Shown here in pieces: positions 1 through 7,406 of a stretch of 19,248 nucleotides of DNA (within the stretch, counting starts at the first letter, position 1; each line of letters starts with the position of its first letter). This DNA comes from SZAS-3 sp964386785 (GTDB lineage: Bacteria; Chlamydiota; Chlamydiia; Chlamydiales; JAAKFR01), in contig CAYLUD010000029.1 of the NCBI GenBank assembly GCA_964386785.1, forward strand, positions 1-19,248, given 5' to 3'. The notes beneath the pieces are model-generated. The model saw only the letters and a list, made by a program, of their open reading frames with translations. It did no database searches and was not told where the DNA came from. The position numbers were made by a program, and so were the translations under genes.

Positions 1-1
1 C

Positions 2-2110
2 ATAGCTGGCCGTTATAATTATGATCAGCCACCCCCAGCTCCACCCCCAGCTCCACCCCCAGCTCCACCCCAAGATCCAGCTCAACATCTAGCTCCATCC
101 CCAGCTCAACCTGCTGATTCACAAAAATCTCTGACTCAAGCTACAGAGCTCGGTAACAAAATAGCTAAAAATGGCATAGAGAAGCTGGATAAGGTTATAG
201 ACCATTTATTTTTGTTGTATTCACATAATAAATTGCCGCGGCCGGCTGCTTTAGAATCATTAAATAGATTGATTGATCCTTTAAAAGAAATGTCTGAAAT
301 GCTTCTGGAGCTGCTAAACCTTGTTGCTGCCATTCCTCAACAGAACCAGTCTCAAGACGAGACTATTGCATTACAAATGCGTTTTACGAATCTGAATAGC
401 TCTTTAGAATCTTTAGAATCTGTTCTAAAGATACTCTCACGTTTGATTGGAGTTTTGAGATATATTCCAGCAGATCAGGATCGCATATTTTCCAATAGAG
501 CTGAGTTCATTCTTGCTTTGGAGTCCCTACAGACTTCACTTGAACGCATAAAAAGTAATATAGTCACATTCCAAGGTCTTCGTACGCAACAAGTATCGTT
601 ATCGAATATTCTTACAATTAGCACAGAATATAGCAAAGCTGTAACCAACCTGTGCACAGCTCAGGCAGAGGCCTGGTTATCTATTTCCAAAGTATTTGGG
701 CTACTTGCAAAGCTCAGTGAGCGCATCCAAACGATTATTTTATCTCCCATTCAAAACGCAGCTCATCCCAACGCTACACGCCTATCGCGTATTAATTCAG
801 TGGTGACTTGTTTTGTTCCACTGATACCCCTCTTGTCATCACTTATCCGAGGCATTAAAGATAACAATATAACGTCCTTACTTCCGATGTCCTTACTTCC
901 GAGTAAAATATTGGATGCGGGATTATCTCAACCTGCGCTTGCAGCTTTATCCCTCCACGGGCTGTGCCTAGCTCCTCGAACCAATGATGAGATTTATGCT
1001 ATGCTCAAGGATAATTATGGGTGGGATTCTGCATTAATCGCATACGCAAAGTGGCTATGGGTGGAGCAACAGGGCATTGAAGAACGCGTCCTTCATCAGG
1101 TGAAGCTAGATCCAGAAGGAACAGCCTTGTTGGACGCTTATATCAGGGATCGAACAGCGCAAACTAGCAATCAGGATCGAGTAGTTCCTCCTCATCTTGC
1201 TTGCCCGAGTGAGCATACCCTGCCATCTGATTCTATGCAATGTATAGAGTGGAGCCGTGCATATCATGAAAAGATACTCGGAGCCATACTTGTACATTCT
1301 ATTCCTCCACTACTTCAGATCCTAGATTATTTACTATTAAATAAAAAATGGGATCATTCGCGTCCAAGCAACTTTTCTTTCCCCGTAATAACCTCCGGAC
1401 CAAGATTCGCTCTCGATGAGGTAAAAATAGTAAATCGCTATTTACCAGGAGCTACTGTTCTAAAGTGCACTAAGCAGAAATCATATAAGAATCTAGAAAA
1501 AGAAGCTGGATTACTACAGTTTGAGCTGTTTACAAGCGAAGAATTAGAAGGTTTATGTGAAAAGGCTAAATCCCTCAAGAATACACAATCTGCACTTGGA
1601 GAGTATTATGCCAATCAACTTTCATTTCTAAGGGATCAGATTGATTTAGTGAAGAACAAAAAGCAAATCATTATCAAACATTCTACACAGGTATTGGATT
1701 GGGATACTATAATCAATAAGATCACGCTGCTGCGTATAGAGGGCTTGATACCCTTAATAGACATCTTACCTATGGATATACAAGACAGTGCAATTATCGC
1801 TCTAGACAGAGTAAAATCAGAAATGAGAGAGCGAGTGCCAGCTTTATATGACGAATTAGATGCTTTGCCTAAAGGCTATTTTGATGACCTCCTGCACGGA
1901 GTTCTTTGCTTGGTTAAAAGGTCATTAACTCATACAACAGAGGAGTCTAAAGCTATATTGTCTTGGTATCAGAAGCAGGCGAAACCTCTACTCGAGTCAT
2001 TAGCGGATGGAAATCCCAAATCCGTTATACAATGTTTAGAGAGCTTGCAACATCTACTTTCAACTATGCAAGAAGAGCCAGGACCAGGACCAGGACCAGA
2101 GCCAGATTAA
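2..2110 (+). CDS. Unrecognised repeat-bearing protein, 5' end cut by window edge
   Basis: The reading frame is open from base 2 to the TAA at 2108-2110 (702 visible residues). The first start-type codon in frame is a TTG at 212, but the residues before it are clearly coding, so the true start lies left of the window. Visible order: a Pro/Ala/Gln-rich stretch (residues about 10-45) with PPPA repeats, a long mostly helical Leu/Ser/Glu-rich region, one short hydrophobic stretch near residues 265-282 (possible membrane or buried segment), a mixed helical region, and a tail ending in GPGPGPEPD. No catalytic motif or known domain was recognised. Four separate in-frame tandem repeats lie in it (listed separately). 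Pro-rich low-complexity ends are common in secreted chlamydial effectors and scaffold proteins, but that is only a suggestion; no secretion signal can be judged because the N-terminus is missing. The frame is certain; the function is unknown. Confidence 0.85.
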   Translation: MAGRYNYDQPPPAPPPAPPPAPPQDPAQHLAPSPAQPADSQKSLTQATELGNKIAKNGIEKLDKVIDHLFLLYSHNKLPRPAALESLNRLIDPLKEMSEMLLELLNLVAAIPQQNQSQDETIALQMRFTNLNSSLESLESVLKILSRLIGVLRYIPADQDRIFSNRAEFILALESLQTSLERIKSNIVTFQGLRTQQVSLSNILTISTEYSKAVTNLCTAQAEAWLSISKVFGLLAKLSERIQTIILSPIQNAAHPNATRLSRINSVVTCFVPLIPLLSSLIRGIKDNNITSLLPMSLLPSKILDAGLSQPALAALSLHGLCLAPRTNDEIYAMLKDNYGWDSALIAYAKWLWVEQQGIEERVLHQVKLDPEGTALLDAYIRDRTAQTSNQDRVVPPHLACPSEHTLPSDSMQCIEWSRAYHEKILGAILVHSIPPLLQILDYLLLNKKWDHSRPSNFSFPVITSGPRFALDEVKIVNRYLPGATVLKCTKQKSYKNLEKEAGLLQFELFTSEELEGLCEKAKSLKNTQSALGEYYANQLSFLRDQIDLVKNKKQIIIKHSTQVLDWDTIINKITLLRIEGLIPLIDILPMDIQDSAIIALDRVKSEMRERVPALYDELDALPKGYFDDLLHGVLCLVKRSLTHTTEESKAILSWYQKQAKPLLESLADGNPKSVIQCLESLQHLLSTMQEEPGPGPGPEPD
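29..71 (+). repeat. 12-bp tandem repeat coding PPPA
   Basis: Three exact copies of CCACCCCCAGCT (29-40, 41-52, 53-64) are followed by a partial copy to 71. The unit is four codons, so copy-number change would alter the length of the proline-rich segment without breaking the frame. A degenerate continuation with DPAQ and SPAQ follows up to about base 113. Confidence 0.9.
401..418 (+). repeat. 9-bp tandem duplication (SLE SLE)
   Basis: TCTTTAGAA occurs twice back to back (401-409 and 410-418) inside the first gene, giving a repeated Ser-Leu-Glu. It is in frame and lies in a predicted helical region. Confidence 0.85.
874..902 (+). repeat. 15-bp tandem duplication (SLLPM/SLLPS)
   Basis: GTCCTTACTTCCGA is repeated at 874-887 and 889-902, a 15-base period. 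It duplicates five codons (SLLPM then SLLPS) just after the hydrophobic stretch of the first gene. Identity at the nucleotide level suggests a recent duplication. Confidence 0.85.
2081..2098 (+). repeat. 6-bp tandem repeat (GP) at the C-terminus
   Basis: GGACCA occurs three times in a row (2081-2098), followed by the related GAGCCA, so that the first gene ends EPGPGPGPEPD. The unit is two codons and keeps the frame. Confidence 0.85.
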
Positions 2111-2141
2111 GAAAAAATAGATCTTTTTTAGTCTAGCTTAG

Positions 2142-2147
2142 TATAAT
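2142..2147 (+). promoter_or_regulatory. Consensus -10 element TATAAT before mtaB
   Basis: A perfect TATAAT lies at 2142-2147 in the short gap after the first gene. No good -35 is seen 16-18 bases upstream (the region reads AGATCT). If used, transcription would start near 2154, downstream of the ATG at 2146 that a gene caller might choose, so the element bears on the mtaB start. The preceding A6-TAGATC-T6 sequence at 2112-2129 is at best a weak terminator for the first gene. Confidence 0.4.
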
Positions 2148-2169
2148 GGATCCTCATCAAGGGCTTGGA

Positions 2170-3384
2170 GTGGATCGTAAAACCTTTCGCATCGATACAT
2201 TGGGCTGTCGTACGAATCAGTATGAAAGTCAGGCATATCGTGAGCAGCTACTTCAGTTGGGGTGGCGTGAGGCTGCATCAGGACAAGCAGCCGACCTCTG
2301 TATTATCAATACCTGTACGGTCACCTCGCAGGCAGATCAATCAAGTCGCTCCCAAATCCGACGCCTGACAAAAGAAAATCCAGATGCTTCCATTGTAGTC
2401 ACAGGCTGCGCTGCCGAAAAAGATTCCGAAGGGCTCCTTGCAATCGGACCCAAGCTACGAGTAATTCCCAATCGTAGCAAAGAGACCTTAGTAGAACAGC
2501 TGTTTCCGGAGGAACTTTCGTGGCCAGAGTTTAAAATCAATCGATTTGAAGCTCATACTCGGGCCTTCGTTAAGGTTCAGGATGGGTGTAATTCTTTCTG
2601 CTCCTACTGCATTATTCCTTATGTCCGAGGGCGTTCTCGCTCCAGGGAAGAGGGCGCTATCCTTAAGGAAATCGGAGATTTAGTGACATCTGGGTATCAA
2701 GAGGTGGTGATTACAGGGATCAACGTTGGAGATTACCAACCAAGTTTGTCTGCCTTGATCAGAAAGGTAGATGCCATACCCGGTCTAACACGAGTGCGAC
2801 TTTCTTCCATCGATCCTGATGAGGTCAATCGGGATCTCATCGATGCCATTCTTGAAGGGCGCCATACCTGCCCTTCTCTCCACCTCGTTCTTCAGTCAGG
2901 GTCCGATGCCATTCTCAAACGGATGAATCGTAAATATACGATTCGGATGTTTACAGAGAAAGTGCAAGAACTCCTCGATCGATATCCTGATTTTACCTTT
3001 ACGACAGATGTGATCATAGGCTTTCCTGGAGAAACAGAAGAAGATTTTGAAGATACCCTACGTGTTCTTAAAGCCGTGCCTTTTGCTAAGGTGCATGTCT
3101 TCCCCTTCAGCCCTCGAGAAAGAACGAGGGCTGCTTTGTATCCGCCTGTACCTCCCCTTATCCTACAGGAACGTAAACAAAGGGCACTTCGGCTAGTCGA
3201 ACAAACGAGTTTTGCGTTACGAGAGCGCTGGCTGGGTAGAGAGGTAGAGGTCCTGGTAGAAGGGGGGGAGATGGGGCATACTCGTGAATTCCTGCCTGTT
3301 CATGTGCAAGCCCAACCAAATGAAAGGATATGGGTGCGACTGATAGAAAATAGACCCACAGGACTCGTCGGTACCCCCCTATGA
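2170..3384 (+). CDS. mtaB: tRNA-t(6)A37 methylthiotransferase MtaB
   Basis: Radical-SAM methylthiotransferase that converts t6A to ms2t6A at position 37 of ANN-decoding tRNAs. The N-terminal MTTase domain carries the three iron-sulfur cysteines Cys13 (TLGC), Cys49 (INTCTV) and Cys80 (VTGCAA). The radical-SAM motif C-x3-C-x2-C is at Cys140/144/147 (DGCNSFCSYC). A C-terminal TRAM domain occupies about the last 65 residues. TLGCRTNQ and the INTCTVTSQAD stretch are typical of the MtaB/YqeV branch rather than MiaB or RimO. The start chosen is GTG 2170 (404 residues): AAGGG at 2159-2163 sits six bases upstream, and the family normally starts only a few residues before TLGC. The alternative ATG at 2146 adds eight residues, has no ribosome binding site and overlaps a TATAAT. 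The stop overlaps the next start as ATGA, so the next gene is translationally coupled. Confidence 0.93.
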   Translation: MDRKTFRIDTLGCRTNQYESQAYREQLLQLGWREAASGQAADLCIINTCTVTSQADQSSRSQIRRLTKENPDASIVVTGCAAEKDSEGLLAIGPKLRVIPNRSKETLVEQLFPEELSWPEFKINRFEAHTRAFVKVQDGCNSFCSYCIIPYVRGRSRSREEGAILKEIGDLVTSGYQEVVITGINVGDYQPSLSALIRKVDAIPGLTRVRLSSIDPDEVNRDLIDAILEGRHTCPSLHLVLQSGSDAILKRMNRKYTIRMFTEKVQELLDRYPDFTFTTDVIIGFPGETEEDFEDTLRVLKAVPFAKVHVFPFSPRERTRAALYPPVPPLILQERKQRALRLVEQTSFALRERWLGREVEVLVEGGEMGHTREFLPVHVQAQPNERIWVRLIENRPTGLVGTPL

Positions 3385-4331
3385 TTGAGATTGGCAGCCG
3401 CCTGCGCCCTTTTTCTCACCAGCCCGGTATACGATGCCTCTTGCCTCGTAGTGGAGGCGTCGTTCGTTGCTATCCCACTCGCCTCATCTTGCCGAGTCGG
3501 GAAATCTATTTACCTTATGAAGGGAGAGTTGAGGGGTTCACGGTAGTGCAAGATCTTGAGCGCGATTGTGTCACGGTCTTTCATCGCCATATGACATGTC
3601 ATATTCTGCCAGATGAACAGGTCATATTTGGAAAACATCCACATAGCCTCACATTTCAGGGGCCTCGTTATGATTTTGGCGCTTCTAAAAAATTGGAAAT
3701 GGAATCGCTACGGAAGCGCTGCGACGTGAGAGAAATGATCCCGCTATGGATACGACTTGGTCAAGGTTTTTCTCTCCCAGCTATTCCTTTGGATTCCCAA
3801 GGTTGTTTTTCTTTATTAGCGAAGTTGCAAGAATTAGTGGCATGCAAACACCATGATGCCCTATTTCCTCTGCTACGAGATCTATTCCTAGTAGGCTTTG
3901 AAGGGATGATGGTGCCTAGAGCAGAGGATACAGACTTCCAAGGAATTATACCCAAAGAAATAGGACCCTCCATCAACGACCCTCTTTACCTTCTCCAAGA
4001 AGGAGCTAGCTGTCTCCGTTCGCTGTTTCTTCATACGGAAGGAAATCATGTGACCCTCTTGCCCCACCTTCCTTCTCCTTTGGTTTCTGGAAGGATTGTA
4101 AGAGAACGATTTGGTTGTGGGGAGATCTCGTTAGCATGGCAGAAAAAAATGATTCGCCAAGTAGAGATCTACCCCTCACAATCAGGAGAGATACACCTCC
4201 ATTTTCCTTCCTCTGTACGTTCCTATCGCATTCGAGCTCGAGGGGAACGGGCAGCACAGCGTATGGATTCCATGAGCCCACTGGTGCTTTCTCAGGGTAT
4301 TCCCTATCTTTTAGATCAGTTTGTATCCTAG
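3381..4331 (+). CDS. CT865-like conserved chlamydial protein, carbohydrate-enzyme-like C-terminal domain
   Basis: 316 residues, starting in an ATGA overlap with mtaB. Its place directly before glgB matches the Chlamydia hypothetical protein CT865 (order recalled from memory). The N-terminal third looks like a beta-sandwich (alternating polar/hydrophobic strands around residues 1-80). The middle, about residues 100-205, is helical. The last third has a run around residues 225-280 (LLPHLPSPLVSGRI, then RFGCGEISLAWQ) resembling the C-terminal beta-domain of family 65/95-type glycoside hydrolases and phosphorylases, where LLPALP...G.V.GLRARGGF.V.L.W is typical. Most of the catalytic (alpha/alpha)6 barrel of those enzymes would be missing, so it may be a degenerate or non-catalytic carbohydrate-binding protein. 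No signal peptide or membrane segment is evident. A glycogen-related role follows only from position and this partial likeness. Confidence 0.75.
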   Translation: MIEIGSRLRPFSHQPGIRCLLPRSGGVVRCYPTRLILPSREIYLPYEGRVEGFTVVQDLERDCVTVFHRHMTCHILPDEQVIFGKHPHSLTFQGPRYDFGASKKLEMESLRKRCDVREMIPLWIRLGQGFSLPAIPLDSQGCFSLLAKLQELVACKHHDALFPLLRDLFLVGFEGMMVPRAEDTDFQGIIPKEIGPSINDPLYLLQEGASCLRSLFLHTEGNHVTLLPHLPSPLVSGRIVRERFGCGEISLAWQKKMIRQVEIYPSQSGEIHLHFPSSVRSYRIRARGERAAQRMDSMSPLVLSQGIPYLLDQFVS

Positions 4332-4361
4332 GGTTGGCACAGTTATTGCTCTCTTCTATAT

Positions 4362-4366
4362 GGAGG
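4362..4366 (+). promoter_or_regulatory. Shine-Dalgarno that fixes the glgB start
   Basis: GGAGG ends five bases before ATG 4372, one of the few strong ribosome binding sites in the window. It overlaps the alternative in-frame ATG at 4360, which makes that codon unlikely. Confidence 0.7.
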
Positions 4367-4371
4367 CATTC

Positions 4372-6531
4372 ATGCTGCTACCTATTCTCAAAACTTCTGA
4401 TCCGCGCTTTCTTGAGAATATGCATCGCATCCTCTATGGACAACATTGGGATCCGCATTGTTTTCTGGGATTGCATCCTTTTTTTAACGACCATAGCGTG
4501 ATCCGCCTCTTTCGTCCTGGAGCCACACAGTTGTTTATTGAGGTTGAGGGGAAAATCCATCCGATGCGTCGTATTCACGAAGAGGGGATGTTCGACCTGG
4601 TGGTGCCTAAAAGAATCAAAAAGCAAGACTATCGAGTCTTTCTCCAAGATGGGGTATTGGTACACGATCCCTATGCGTTTTCCCCTACTTGGGGAGAGTG
4701 GGATAGCCATCTCTTTGGAAGGGGGGTTCATTACGAGCTCCATCATATGATGGGGGCTCGATACAAACATGTGGATGGGATCGAGGGTTTTTCATTCATC
4801 GTCTGGGCCCCTAATGCGCAGCGGGTATCTGTTATAGGGGACTTTAATCACTGGGATGGTAGGATCCACCCCCTACGTTCGATGGGCGGCTCAGGGGTCT
4901 GGGAACTATTTATCCCAGGCTTGCGTGAAGGGGAACATTATAAATTTGAGATCCTGACGCAGCAAGGGAAGATACTCTGTAAGGCAGATCCTTATGCGAT
5001 ACACTGCGAGCTGCGTCCTAAGACAGCCTCCGTGTTGGCCCGTCTGACTCATCCGTGGCAAGATGCATTATGGATGGCTTCAAGAAGTGCAACACAAGGT
5101 CCTCTCAATATCTATGAAGTACATCTGAAAAGTTGGCAACGCGATCCTCATCGGCTGAATTATCAAGAGATTGCCGTAGACCTCGTCGCCTATTGTCACT
5201 ATATGGGATATACCCATGTCGAATTTCTTCCTATTATGGAACACCCACTAGATGAATCATGGGGATATCAGGTAACTGGCTATTTTAGTCCCACTGCGCG
5301 ACACGGCTCTCCTACTGATTTTCAAGCAGCTATAGACTATTTTCATCAGAACCAAATCGGAGTTATTTTAGATTGGGTGCCTGCCCATTTTCCTCAAGAT
5401 GACTTTGCTCTATCCCAGTTTGATGGCACCGCGTTATATGAACATGCTGATCCCCGTCAAGGCTATCATCCCCACTGGCATACCTCGATTTTTAATTATG
5501 GTAGGCCAGAAGTATCAAATTTTCTGCTTTCTTCTGCTTTATTTTGGTTAGAGTCGATGCATGTTGATGGATTACGGGTCGATGCAGTCGCCTCGATGCT
5601 CTATCTGGATTATGGGAGAGAAACAGGGGATTGGATTCCTAATGCGTATGGGGGAAAAGAAAATTTGCATGCGATTGAGTTCATTAAACATCTTAACTCC
5701 ATCGTGCACCAGCGGGTTCCAGGGGCAATGATGATCGCGGAAGAGTCCACCTCCTTTCCAGGAGTCACACAATCTGTTGCATTCGGAGGACTGGGTTTTG
5801 ATTATAAATGGAATATGGGTTGGATGAATGATACGCTACGCTATTTTGGTAAAGATCCCTTTTTCCGAAGATATCACCATCATGAATTAACTTTCGGCCT
5901 CCTCTATGCCTTCTCAGAACAGTTTATTCTTCCCTTGTCTCACGACGAAGTCGTCCACGGAAAGCACCATTTTCTATCCAAAATGACAGGGGACTATTGG
6001 CAACGATTTGCCAATGTGCGGCTGCTCATCTCGTATCAAATATGCCAGCCAGGCAAAAAACTCTTATTTATGGGATCGGAACTGGGAATGTGGGAAGAAT
6101 GGAATGTGGCCACCCCCTTGACTTGGTCTCTACTTTCCTATCCAGCTCATGATCAACTGCAAAAGTTTGTGCGAGACCTAAATCACATCTATTTACAGGA
6201 AGAATCCTTATGGAGGTATGATCATCATAGTAGTGGATTCCAATGGGTGGATTTTTCCGATGAACACAATAGTATAGTGAGTTATCTACGCAAAGGAGAT
6301 CGGCAGGAGGCTCTATTGTGTATTCATAATTTTACCCCATCCTACCATGAAGGATATTATTTGCCCCTCCTATGCCCACCAGGGATAGAGATTTTTTCTT
6401 CAGACGATCTGCAATACGGAGGGTCAGGTAAGGTTAATCTGCCAGTATGCCAAGAAGAGAAAGGGTGGAGAGTATCTCTACCACCGCTAGCTACTGTAAT
6501 CTATCGCGTGCAACAAGAGTCACCTCTGTAA
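4372..6531 (+). CDS. glgB: 1,4-alpha-glucan (glycogen) branching enzyme
   Basis: Transfers alpha-1,4-glucan segments to alpha-1,6 branch points in glycogen synthesis (GH13). Order: an N-terminal N1-type segment (to about residue 115), a CBM48-type module (FIVWAPNAQRVSVIGDFNHWDG, about 140-165), the GH13 barrel beginning near NIYEVHLKSW, and a C-terminal beta-domain ending in LPPLATVIYRV. The catalytic residues are Asp404 (GLRVDAVASM), Glu457 (IAEEST) and Asp525 (LSHDEVVHGK), within one position of E. coli D405/E458/D526. The start is ATG 4372, because GGAGG at 4362-4366 precedes it by five bases; the frame is open back to 4321, but those codons have no start support. 719 residues against about 730-740 in Chlamydia. 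It lies 40 bases after the CT865-like gene in the same orientation, probably in one transcript. Confidence 0.96.
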   Translation: MLLPILKTSDPRFLENMHRILYGQHWDPHCFLGLHPFFNDHSVIRLFRPGATQLFIEVEGKIHPMRRIHEEGMFDLVVPKRIKKQDYRVFLQDGVLVHDPYAFSPTWGEWDSHLFGRGVHYELHHMMGARYKHVDGIEGFSFIVWAPNAQRVSVIGDFNHWDGRIHPLRSMGGSGVWELFIPGLREGEHYKFEILTQQGKILCKADPYAIHCELRPKTASVLARLTHPWQDALWMASRSATQGPLNIYEVHLKSWQRDPHRLNYQEIAVDLVAYCHYMGYTHVEFLPIMEHPLDESWGYQVTGYFSPTARHGSPTDFQAAIDYFHQNQIGVILDWVPAHFPQDDFALSQFDGTALYEHADPRQGYHPHWHTSIFNYGRPEVSNFLLSSALFWLESMHVDGLRVDAVASMLYLDYGRETGDWIPNAYGGKENLHAIEFIKHLNSIVHQRVPGAMMIAEESTSFPGVTQSVAFGGLGFDYKWNMGWMNDTLRYFGKDPFFRRYHHHELTFGLLYAFSEQFILPLSHDEVVHGKHHFLSKMTGDYWQRFANVRLLISYQICQPGKKLLFMGSELGMWEEWNVATPLTWSLLSYPAHDQLQKFVRDLNHIYLQEESLWRYDHHSSGFQWVDFSDEHNSIVSYLRKGDRQEALLCIHNFTPSYHEGYYLPLLCPPGIEIFSSDDLQYGGSGKVNLPVCQEEKGWRVSLPPLATVIYRVQQESPL

Positions 6532-6714
6532 GGTTCGCTATACGGAGAGTTTCATTGAAGGAAATCACACGTACTCTTCCTACTACAGCTTTGTTATCCT
6601 GGAGTCAATTGGACATGAGTAGTAGATATTTTTTTTATTTTACAGATTTTGTGCCGTTGTTCTCTCGATACTATTTCGAAGCATGCCATAGGAATCAACC
6701 TCAAAAAAAAACAG

Positions 6715-6743
6715 TGAACAATAATCTAAATATTCGATAAAAT
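6715..6743 (+). promoter_or_regulatory. Candidate promoter for the first Inc-like gene
   Basis: TGAACA (6715-6720, four of six to TTGACA), a 17-base AT-rich spacer, then TAAAAT (6738-6743, five of six to TATAAT). Predicted start near 6750 would give a leader of about 24 bases. AT-rich spacers are a known feature of strong chlamydial sigma66 promoters. The rest of the 242-base gap after glgB shows no gene, tRNA or clear terminator. Confidence 0.4.
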
Positions 6744-6773
6744 ACGTTCTTTCATTTCTATTTTAGGTTGTAT

Positions 6774-7256
6774 ATGGCGATTACTAAAACTTTTAGTGAT
6801 GGACTTTCACTTGCTAATGATTGCCATGATCCATTTGGTTCTAGGAGTTTTTTGAACACTCAGTTTATGCGGGGGTTTAGAAACAACTGGTCTGGGACCT
6901 ATCATGTCAGTATGACGGCATTTGCGATATTGAGAGGATTCGCAGCTACCTTTGCATTTCCGGTCTATTCTGCAATTGGTATTGTGTCTTTGCCCGTATA
7001 CGCGGGGGTATTAACTTATAAAAAATATGTGAAAGGGGACTCGGGGGTGCAAGATAAAATAGCAACAACCCTAGTAGCTTGGCTATTCTGCTTGATTGCC
7101 CTTGGGGGTGCGGCAGGCTTTCTCGCGCTCTCTGCTTTCCATTTAAATCTCCTCCAGGGTACATCGCTTATCATTACCGGGTGTGCTTTGAGTGTCAGCT
7201 TGCATGTCTACCGAGCTCTACGAGAACCAGATCCAATCAGCATACCCTCTGCCTAA
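6774..7256 (+). CDS. Small Inc-like multi-span membrane protein
   Basis: 160 residues. ATG 6774 is preferred over the TTG at 6768, though only a weak AGG precedes it. The first 40 residues are polar. Hydrophobic stretches follow at about 57-80, 98-122 and 127-146, with a short charged link (YKKYVKGDSGVQDK) between the first and second. The tail is short and polar. Paired hydrophobic segments separated by a tight turn, with soluble ends, is the layout of chlamydial inclusion-membrane proteins, which are secreted by type III secretion. No enzyme motif is seen. In C. trachomatis gatCAB is followed by CT005 and CT006, which are of this type (recalled from memory); this gene and the next may be their positional counterparts. 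The gene itself is likely; the Inc assignment is an inference from topology and context. Confidence 0.65.
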   Translation: MAITKTFSDGLSLANDCHDPFGSRSFLNTQFMRGFRNNWSGTYHVSMTAFAILRGFAATFAFPVYSAIGIVSLPVYAGVLTYKKYVKGDSGVQDKIATTLVAWLFCLIALGGAAGFLALSAFHLNLLQGTSLIITGCALSVSLHVYRALREPDPISIPSA

Positions 7257-7406
7257 CGAGCGAGTCTGCCCTGTTTCTCTAAAGGAATCCTTTCCTATTC
7301 AGCTATAGTTCGTTTTTTTTTGTAACCACTTTTAAGATTTTATTAATAAAATTTTTCATTTTAATTGAAGTATTAATAAAAATATTTTTACGGTACAATA
7401 GGGAGA
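7257..7406 (+). other. AT-rich intergenic region between the two Inc-like genes
   Basis: 150 bases without a gene. A nine-base T-run (7313-7321) follows a weak CTAT/ATAG stem and could end the upstream transcript. Bases 7311-7399 are almost all A and T, unlike the rest of the window. A TACAAT (7394-7399) could be a -10 for the downstream gene, but no -35 of quality is spaced correctly, and it would put the transcription start almost at the ATG. Confidence 0.5.
7341..7382 (+). repeat. Direct repeat TATTAATAAAA, 30-bp period
   Basis: TATTAATAAAA occurs at 7341-7351 and again at 7371-7381, start to start 30 bases, about three helical turns. It lies upstream of the second Inc-like gene. Same-face spacing is what a DNA-binding protein or a curved AT-tract upstream of a promoter would show; in such AT-rich DNA chance is also possible. 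Confidence 0.5.

Noticed and set aside
29..71. CRISPR-like array
   Set aside because: The 12-bp units are directly adjacent without spacers and lie in frame inside a coding region.
2112..2129. Terminator after the first gene (A6-TAGATC-T6)
   Set aside because: The stem would be only A-T pairs and too weak to terminate on its own.
4115..4501. 128-residue frame spanning the junction of the CT865-like gene and glgB
   Set aside because: Lies over two well-supported genes in another frame and shows no family pattern.
6447..6740. 97-residue open frame across the end of glgB and the following gap
   Set aside because: Two thirds overlaps or abuts glgB in another frame, the protein is Ser/Thr/Arg-rich with no domain, and no ribosome binding site precedes it.
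6532..6773. tRNA or small RNA gene in the gap after glgB
   Set aside because: No cloverleaf, CCA-type end or strong hairpin was found; only a candidate promoter is supported.
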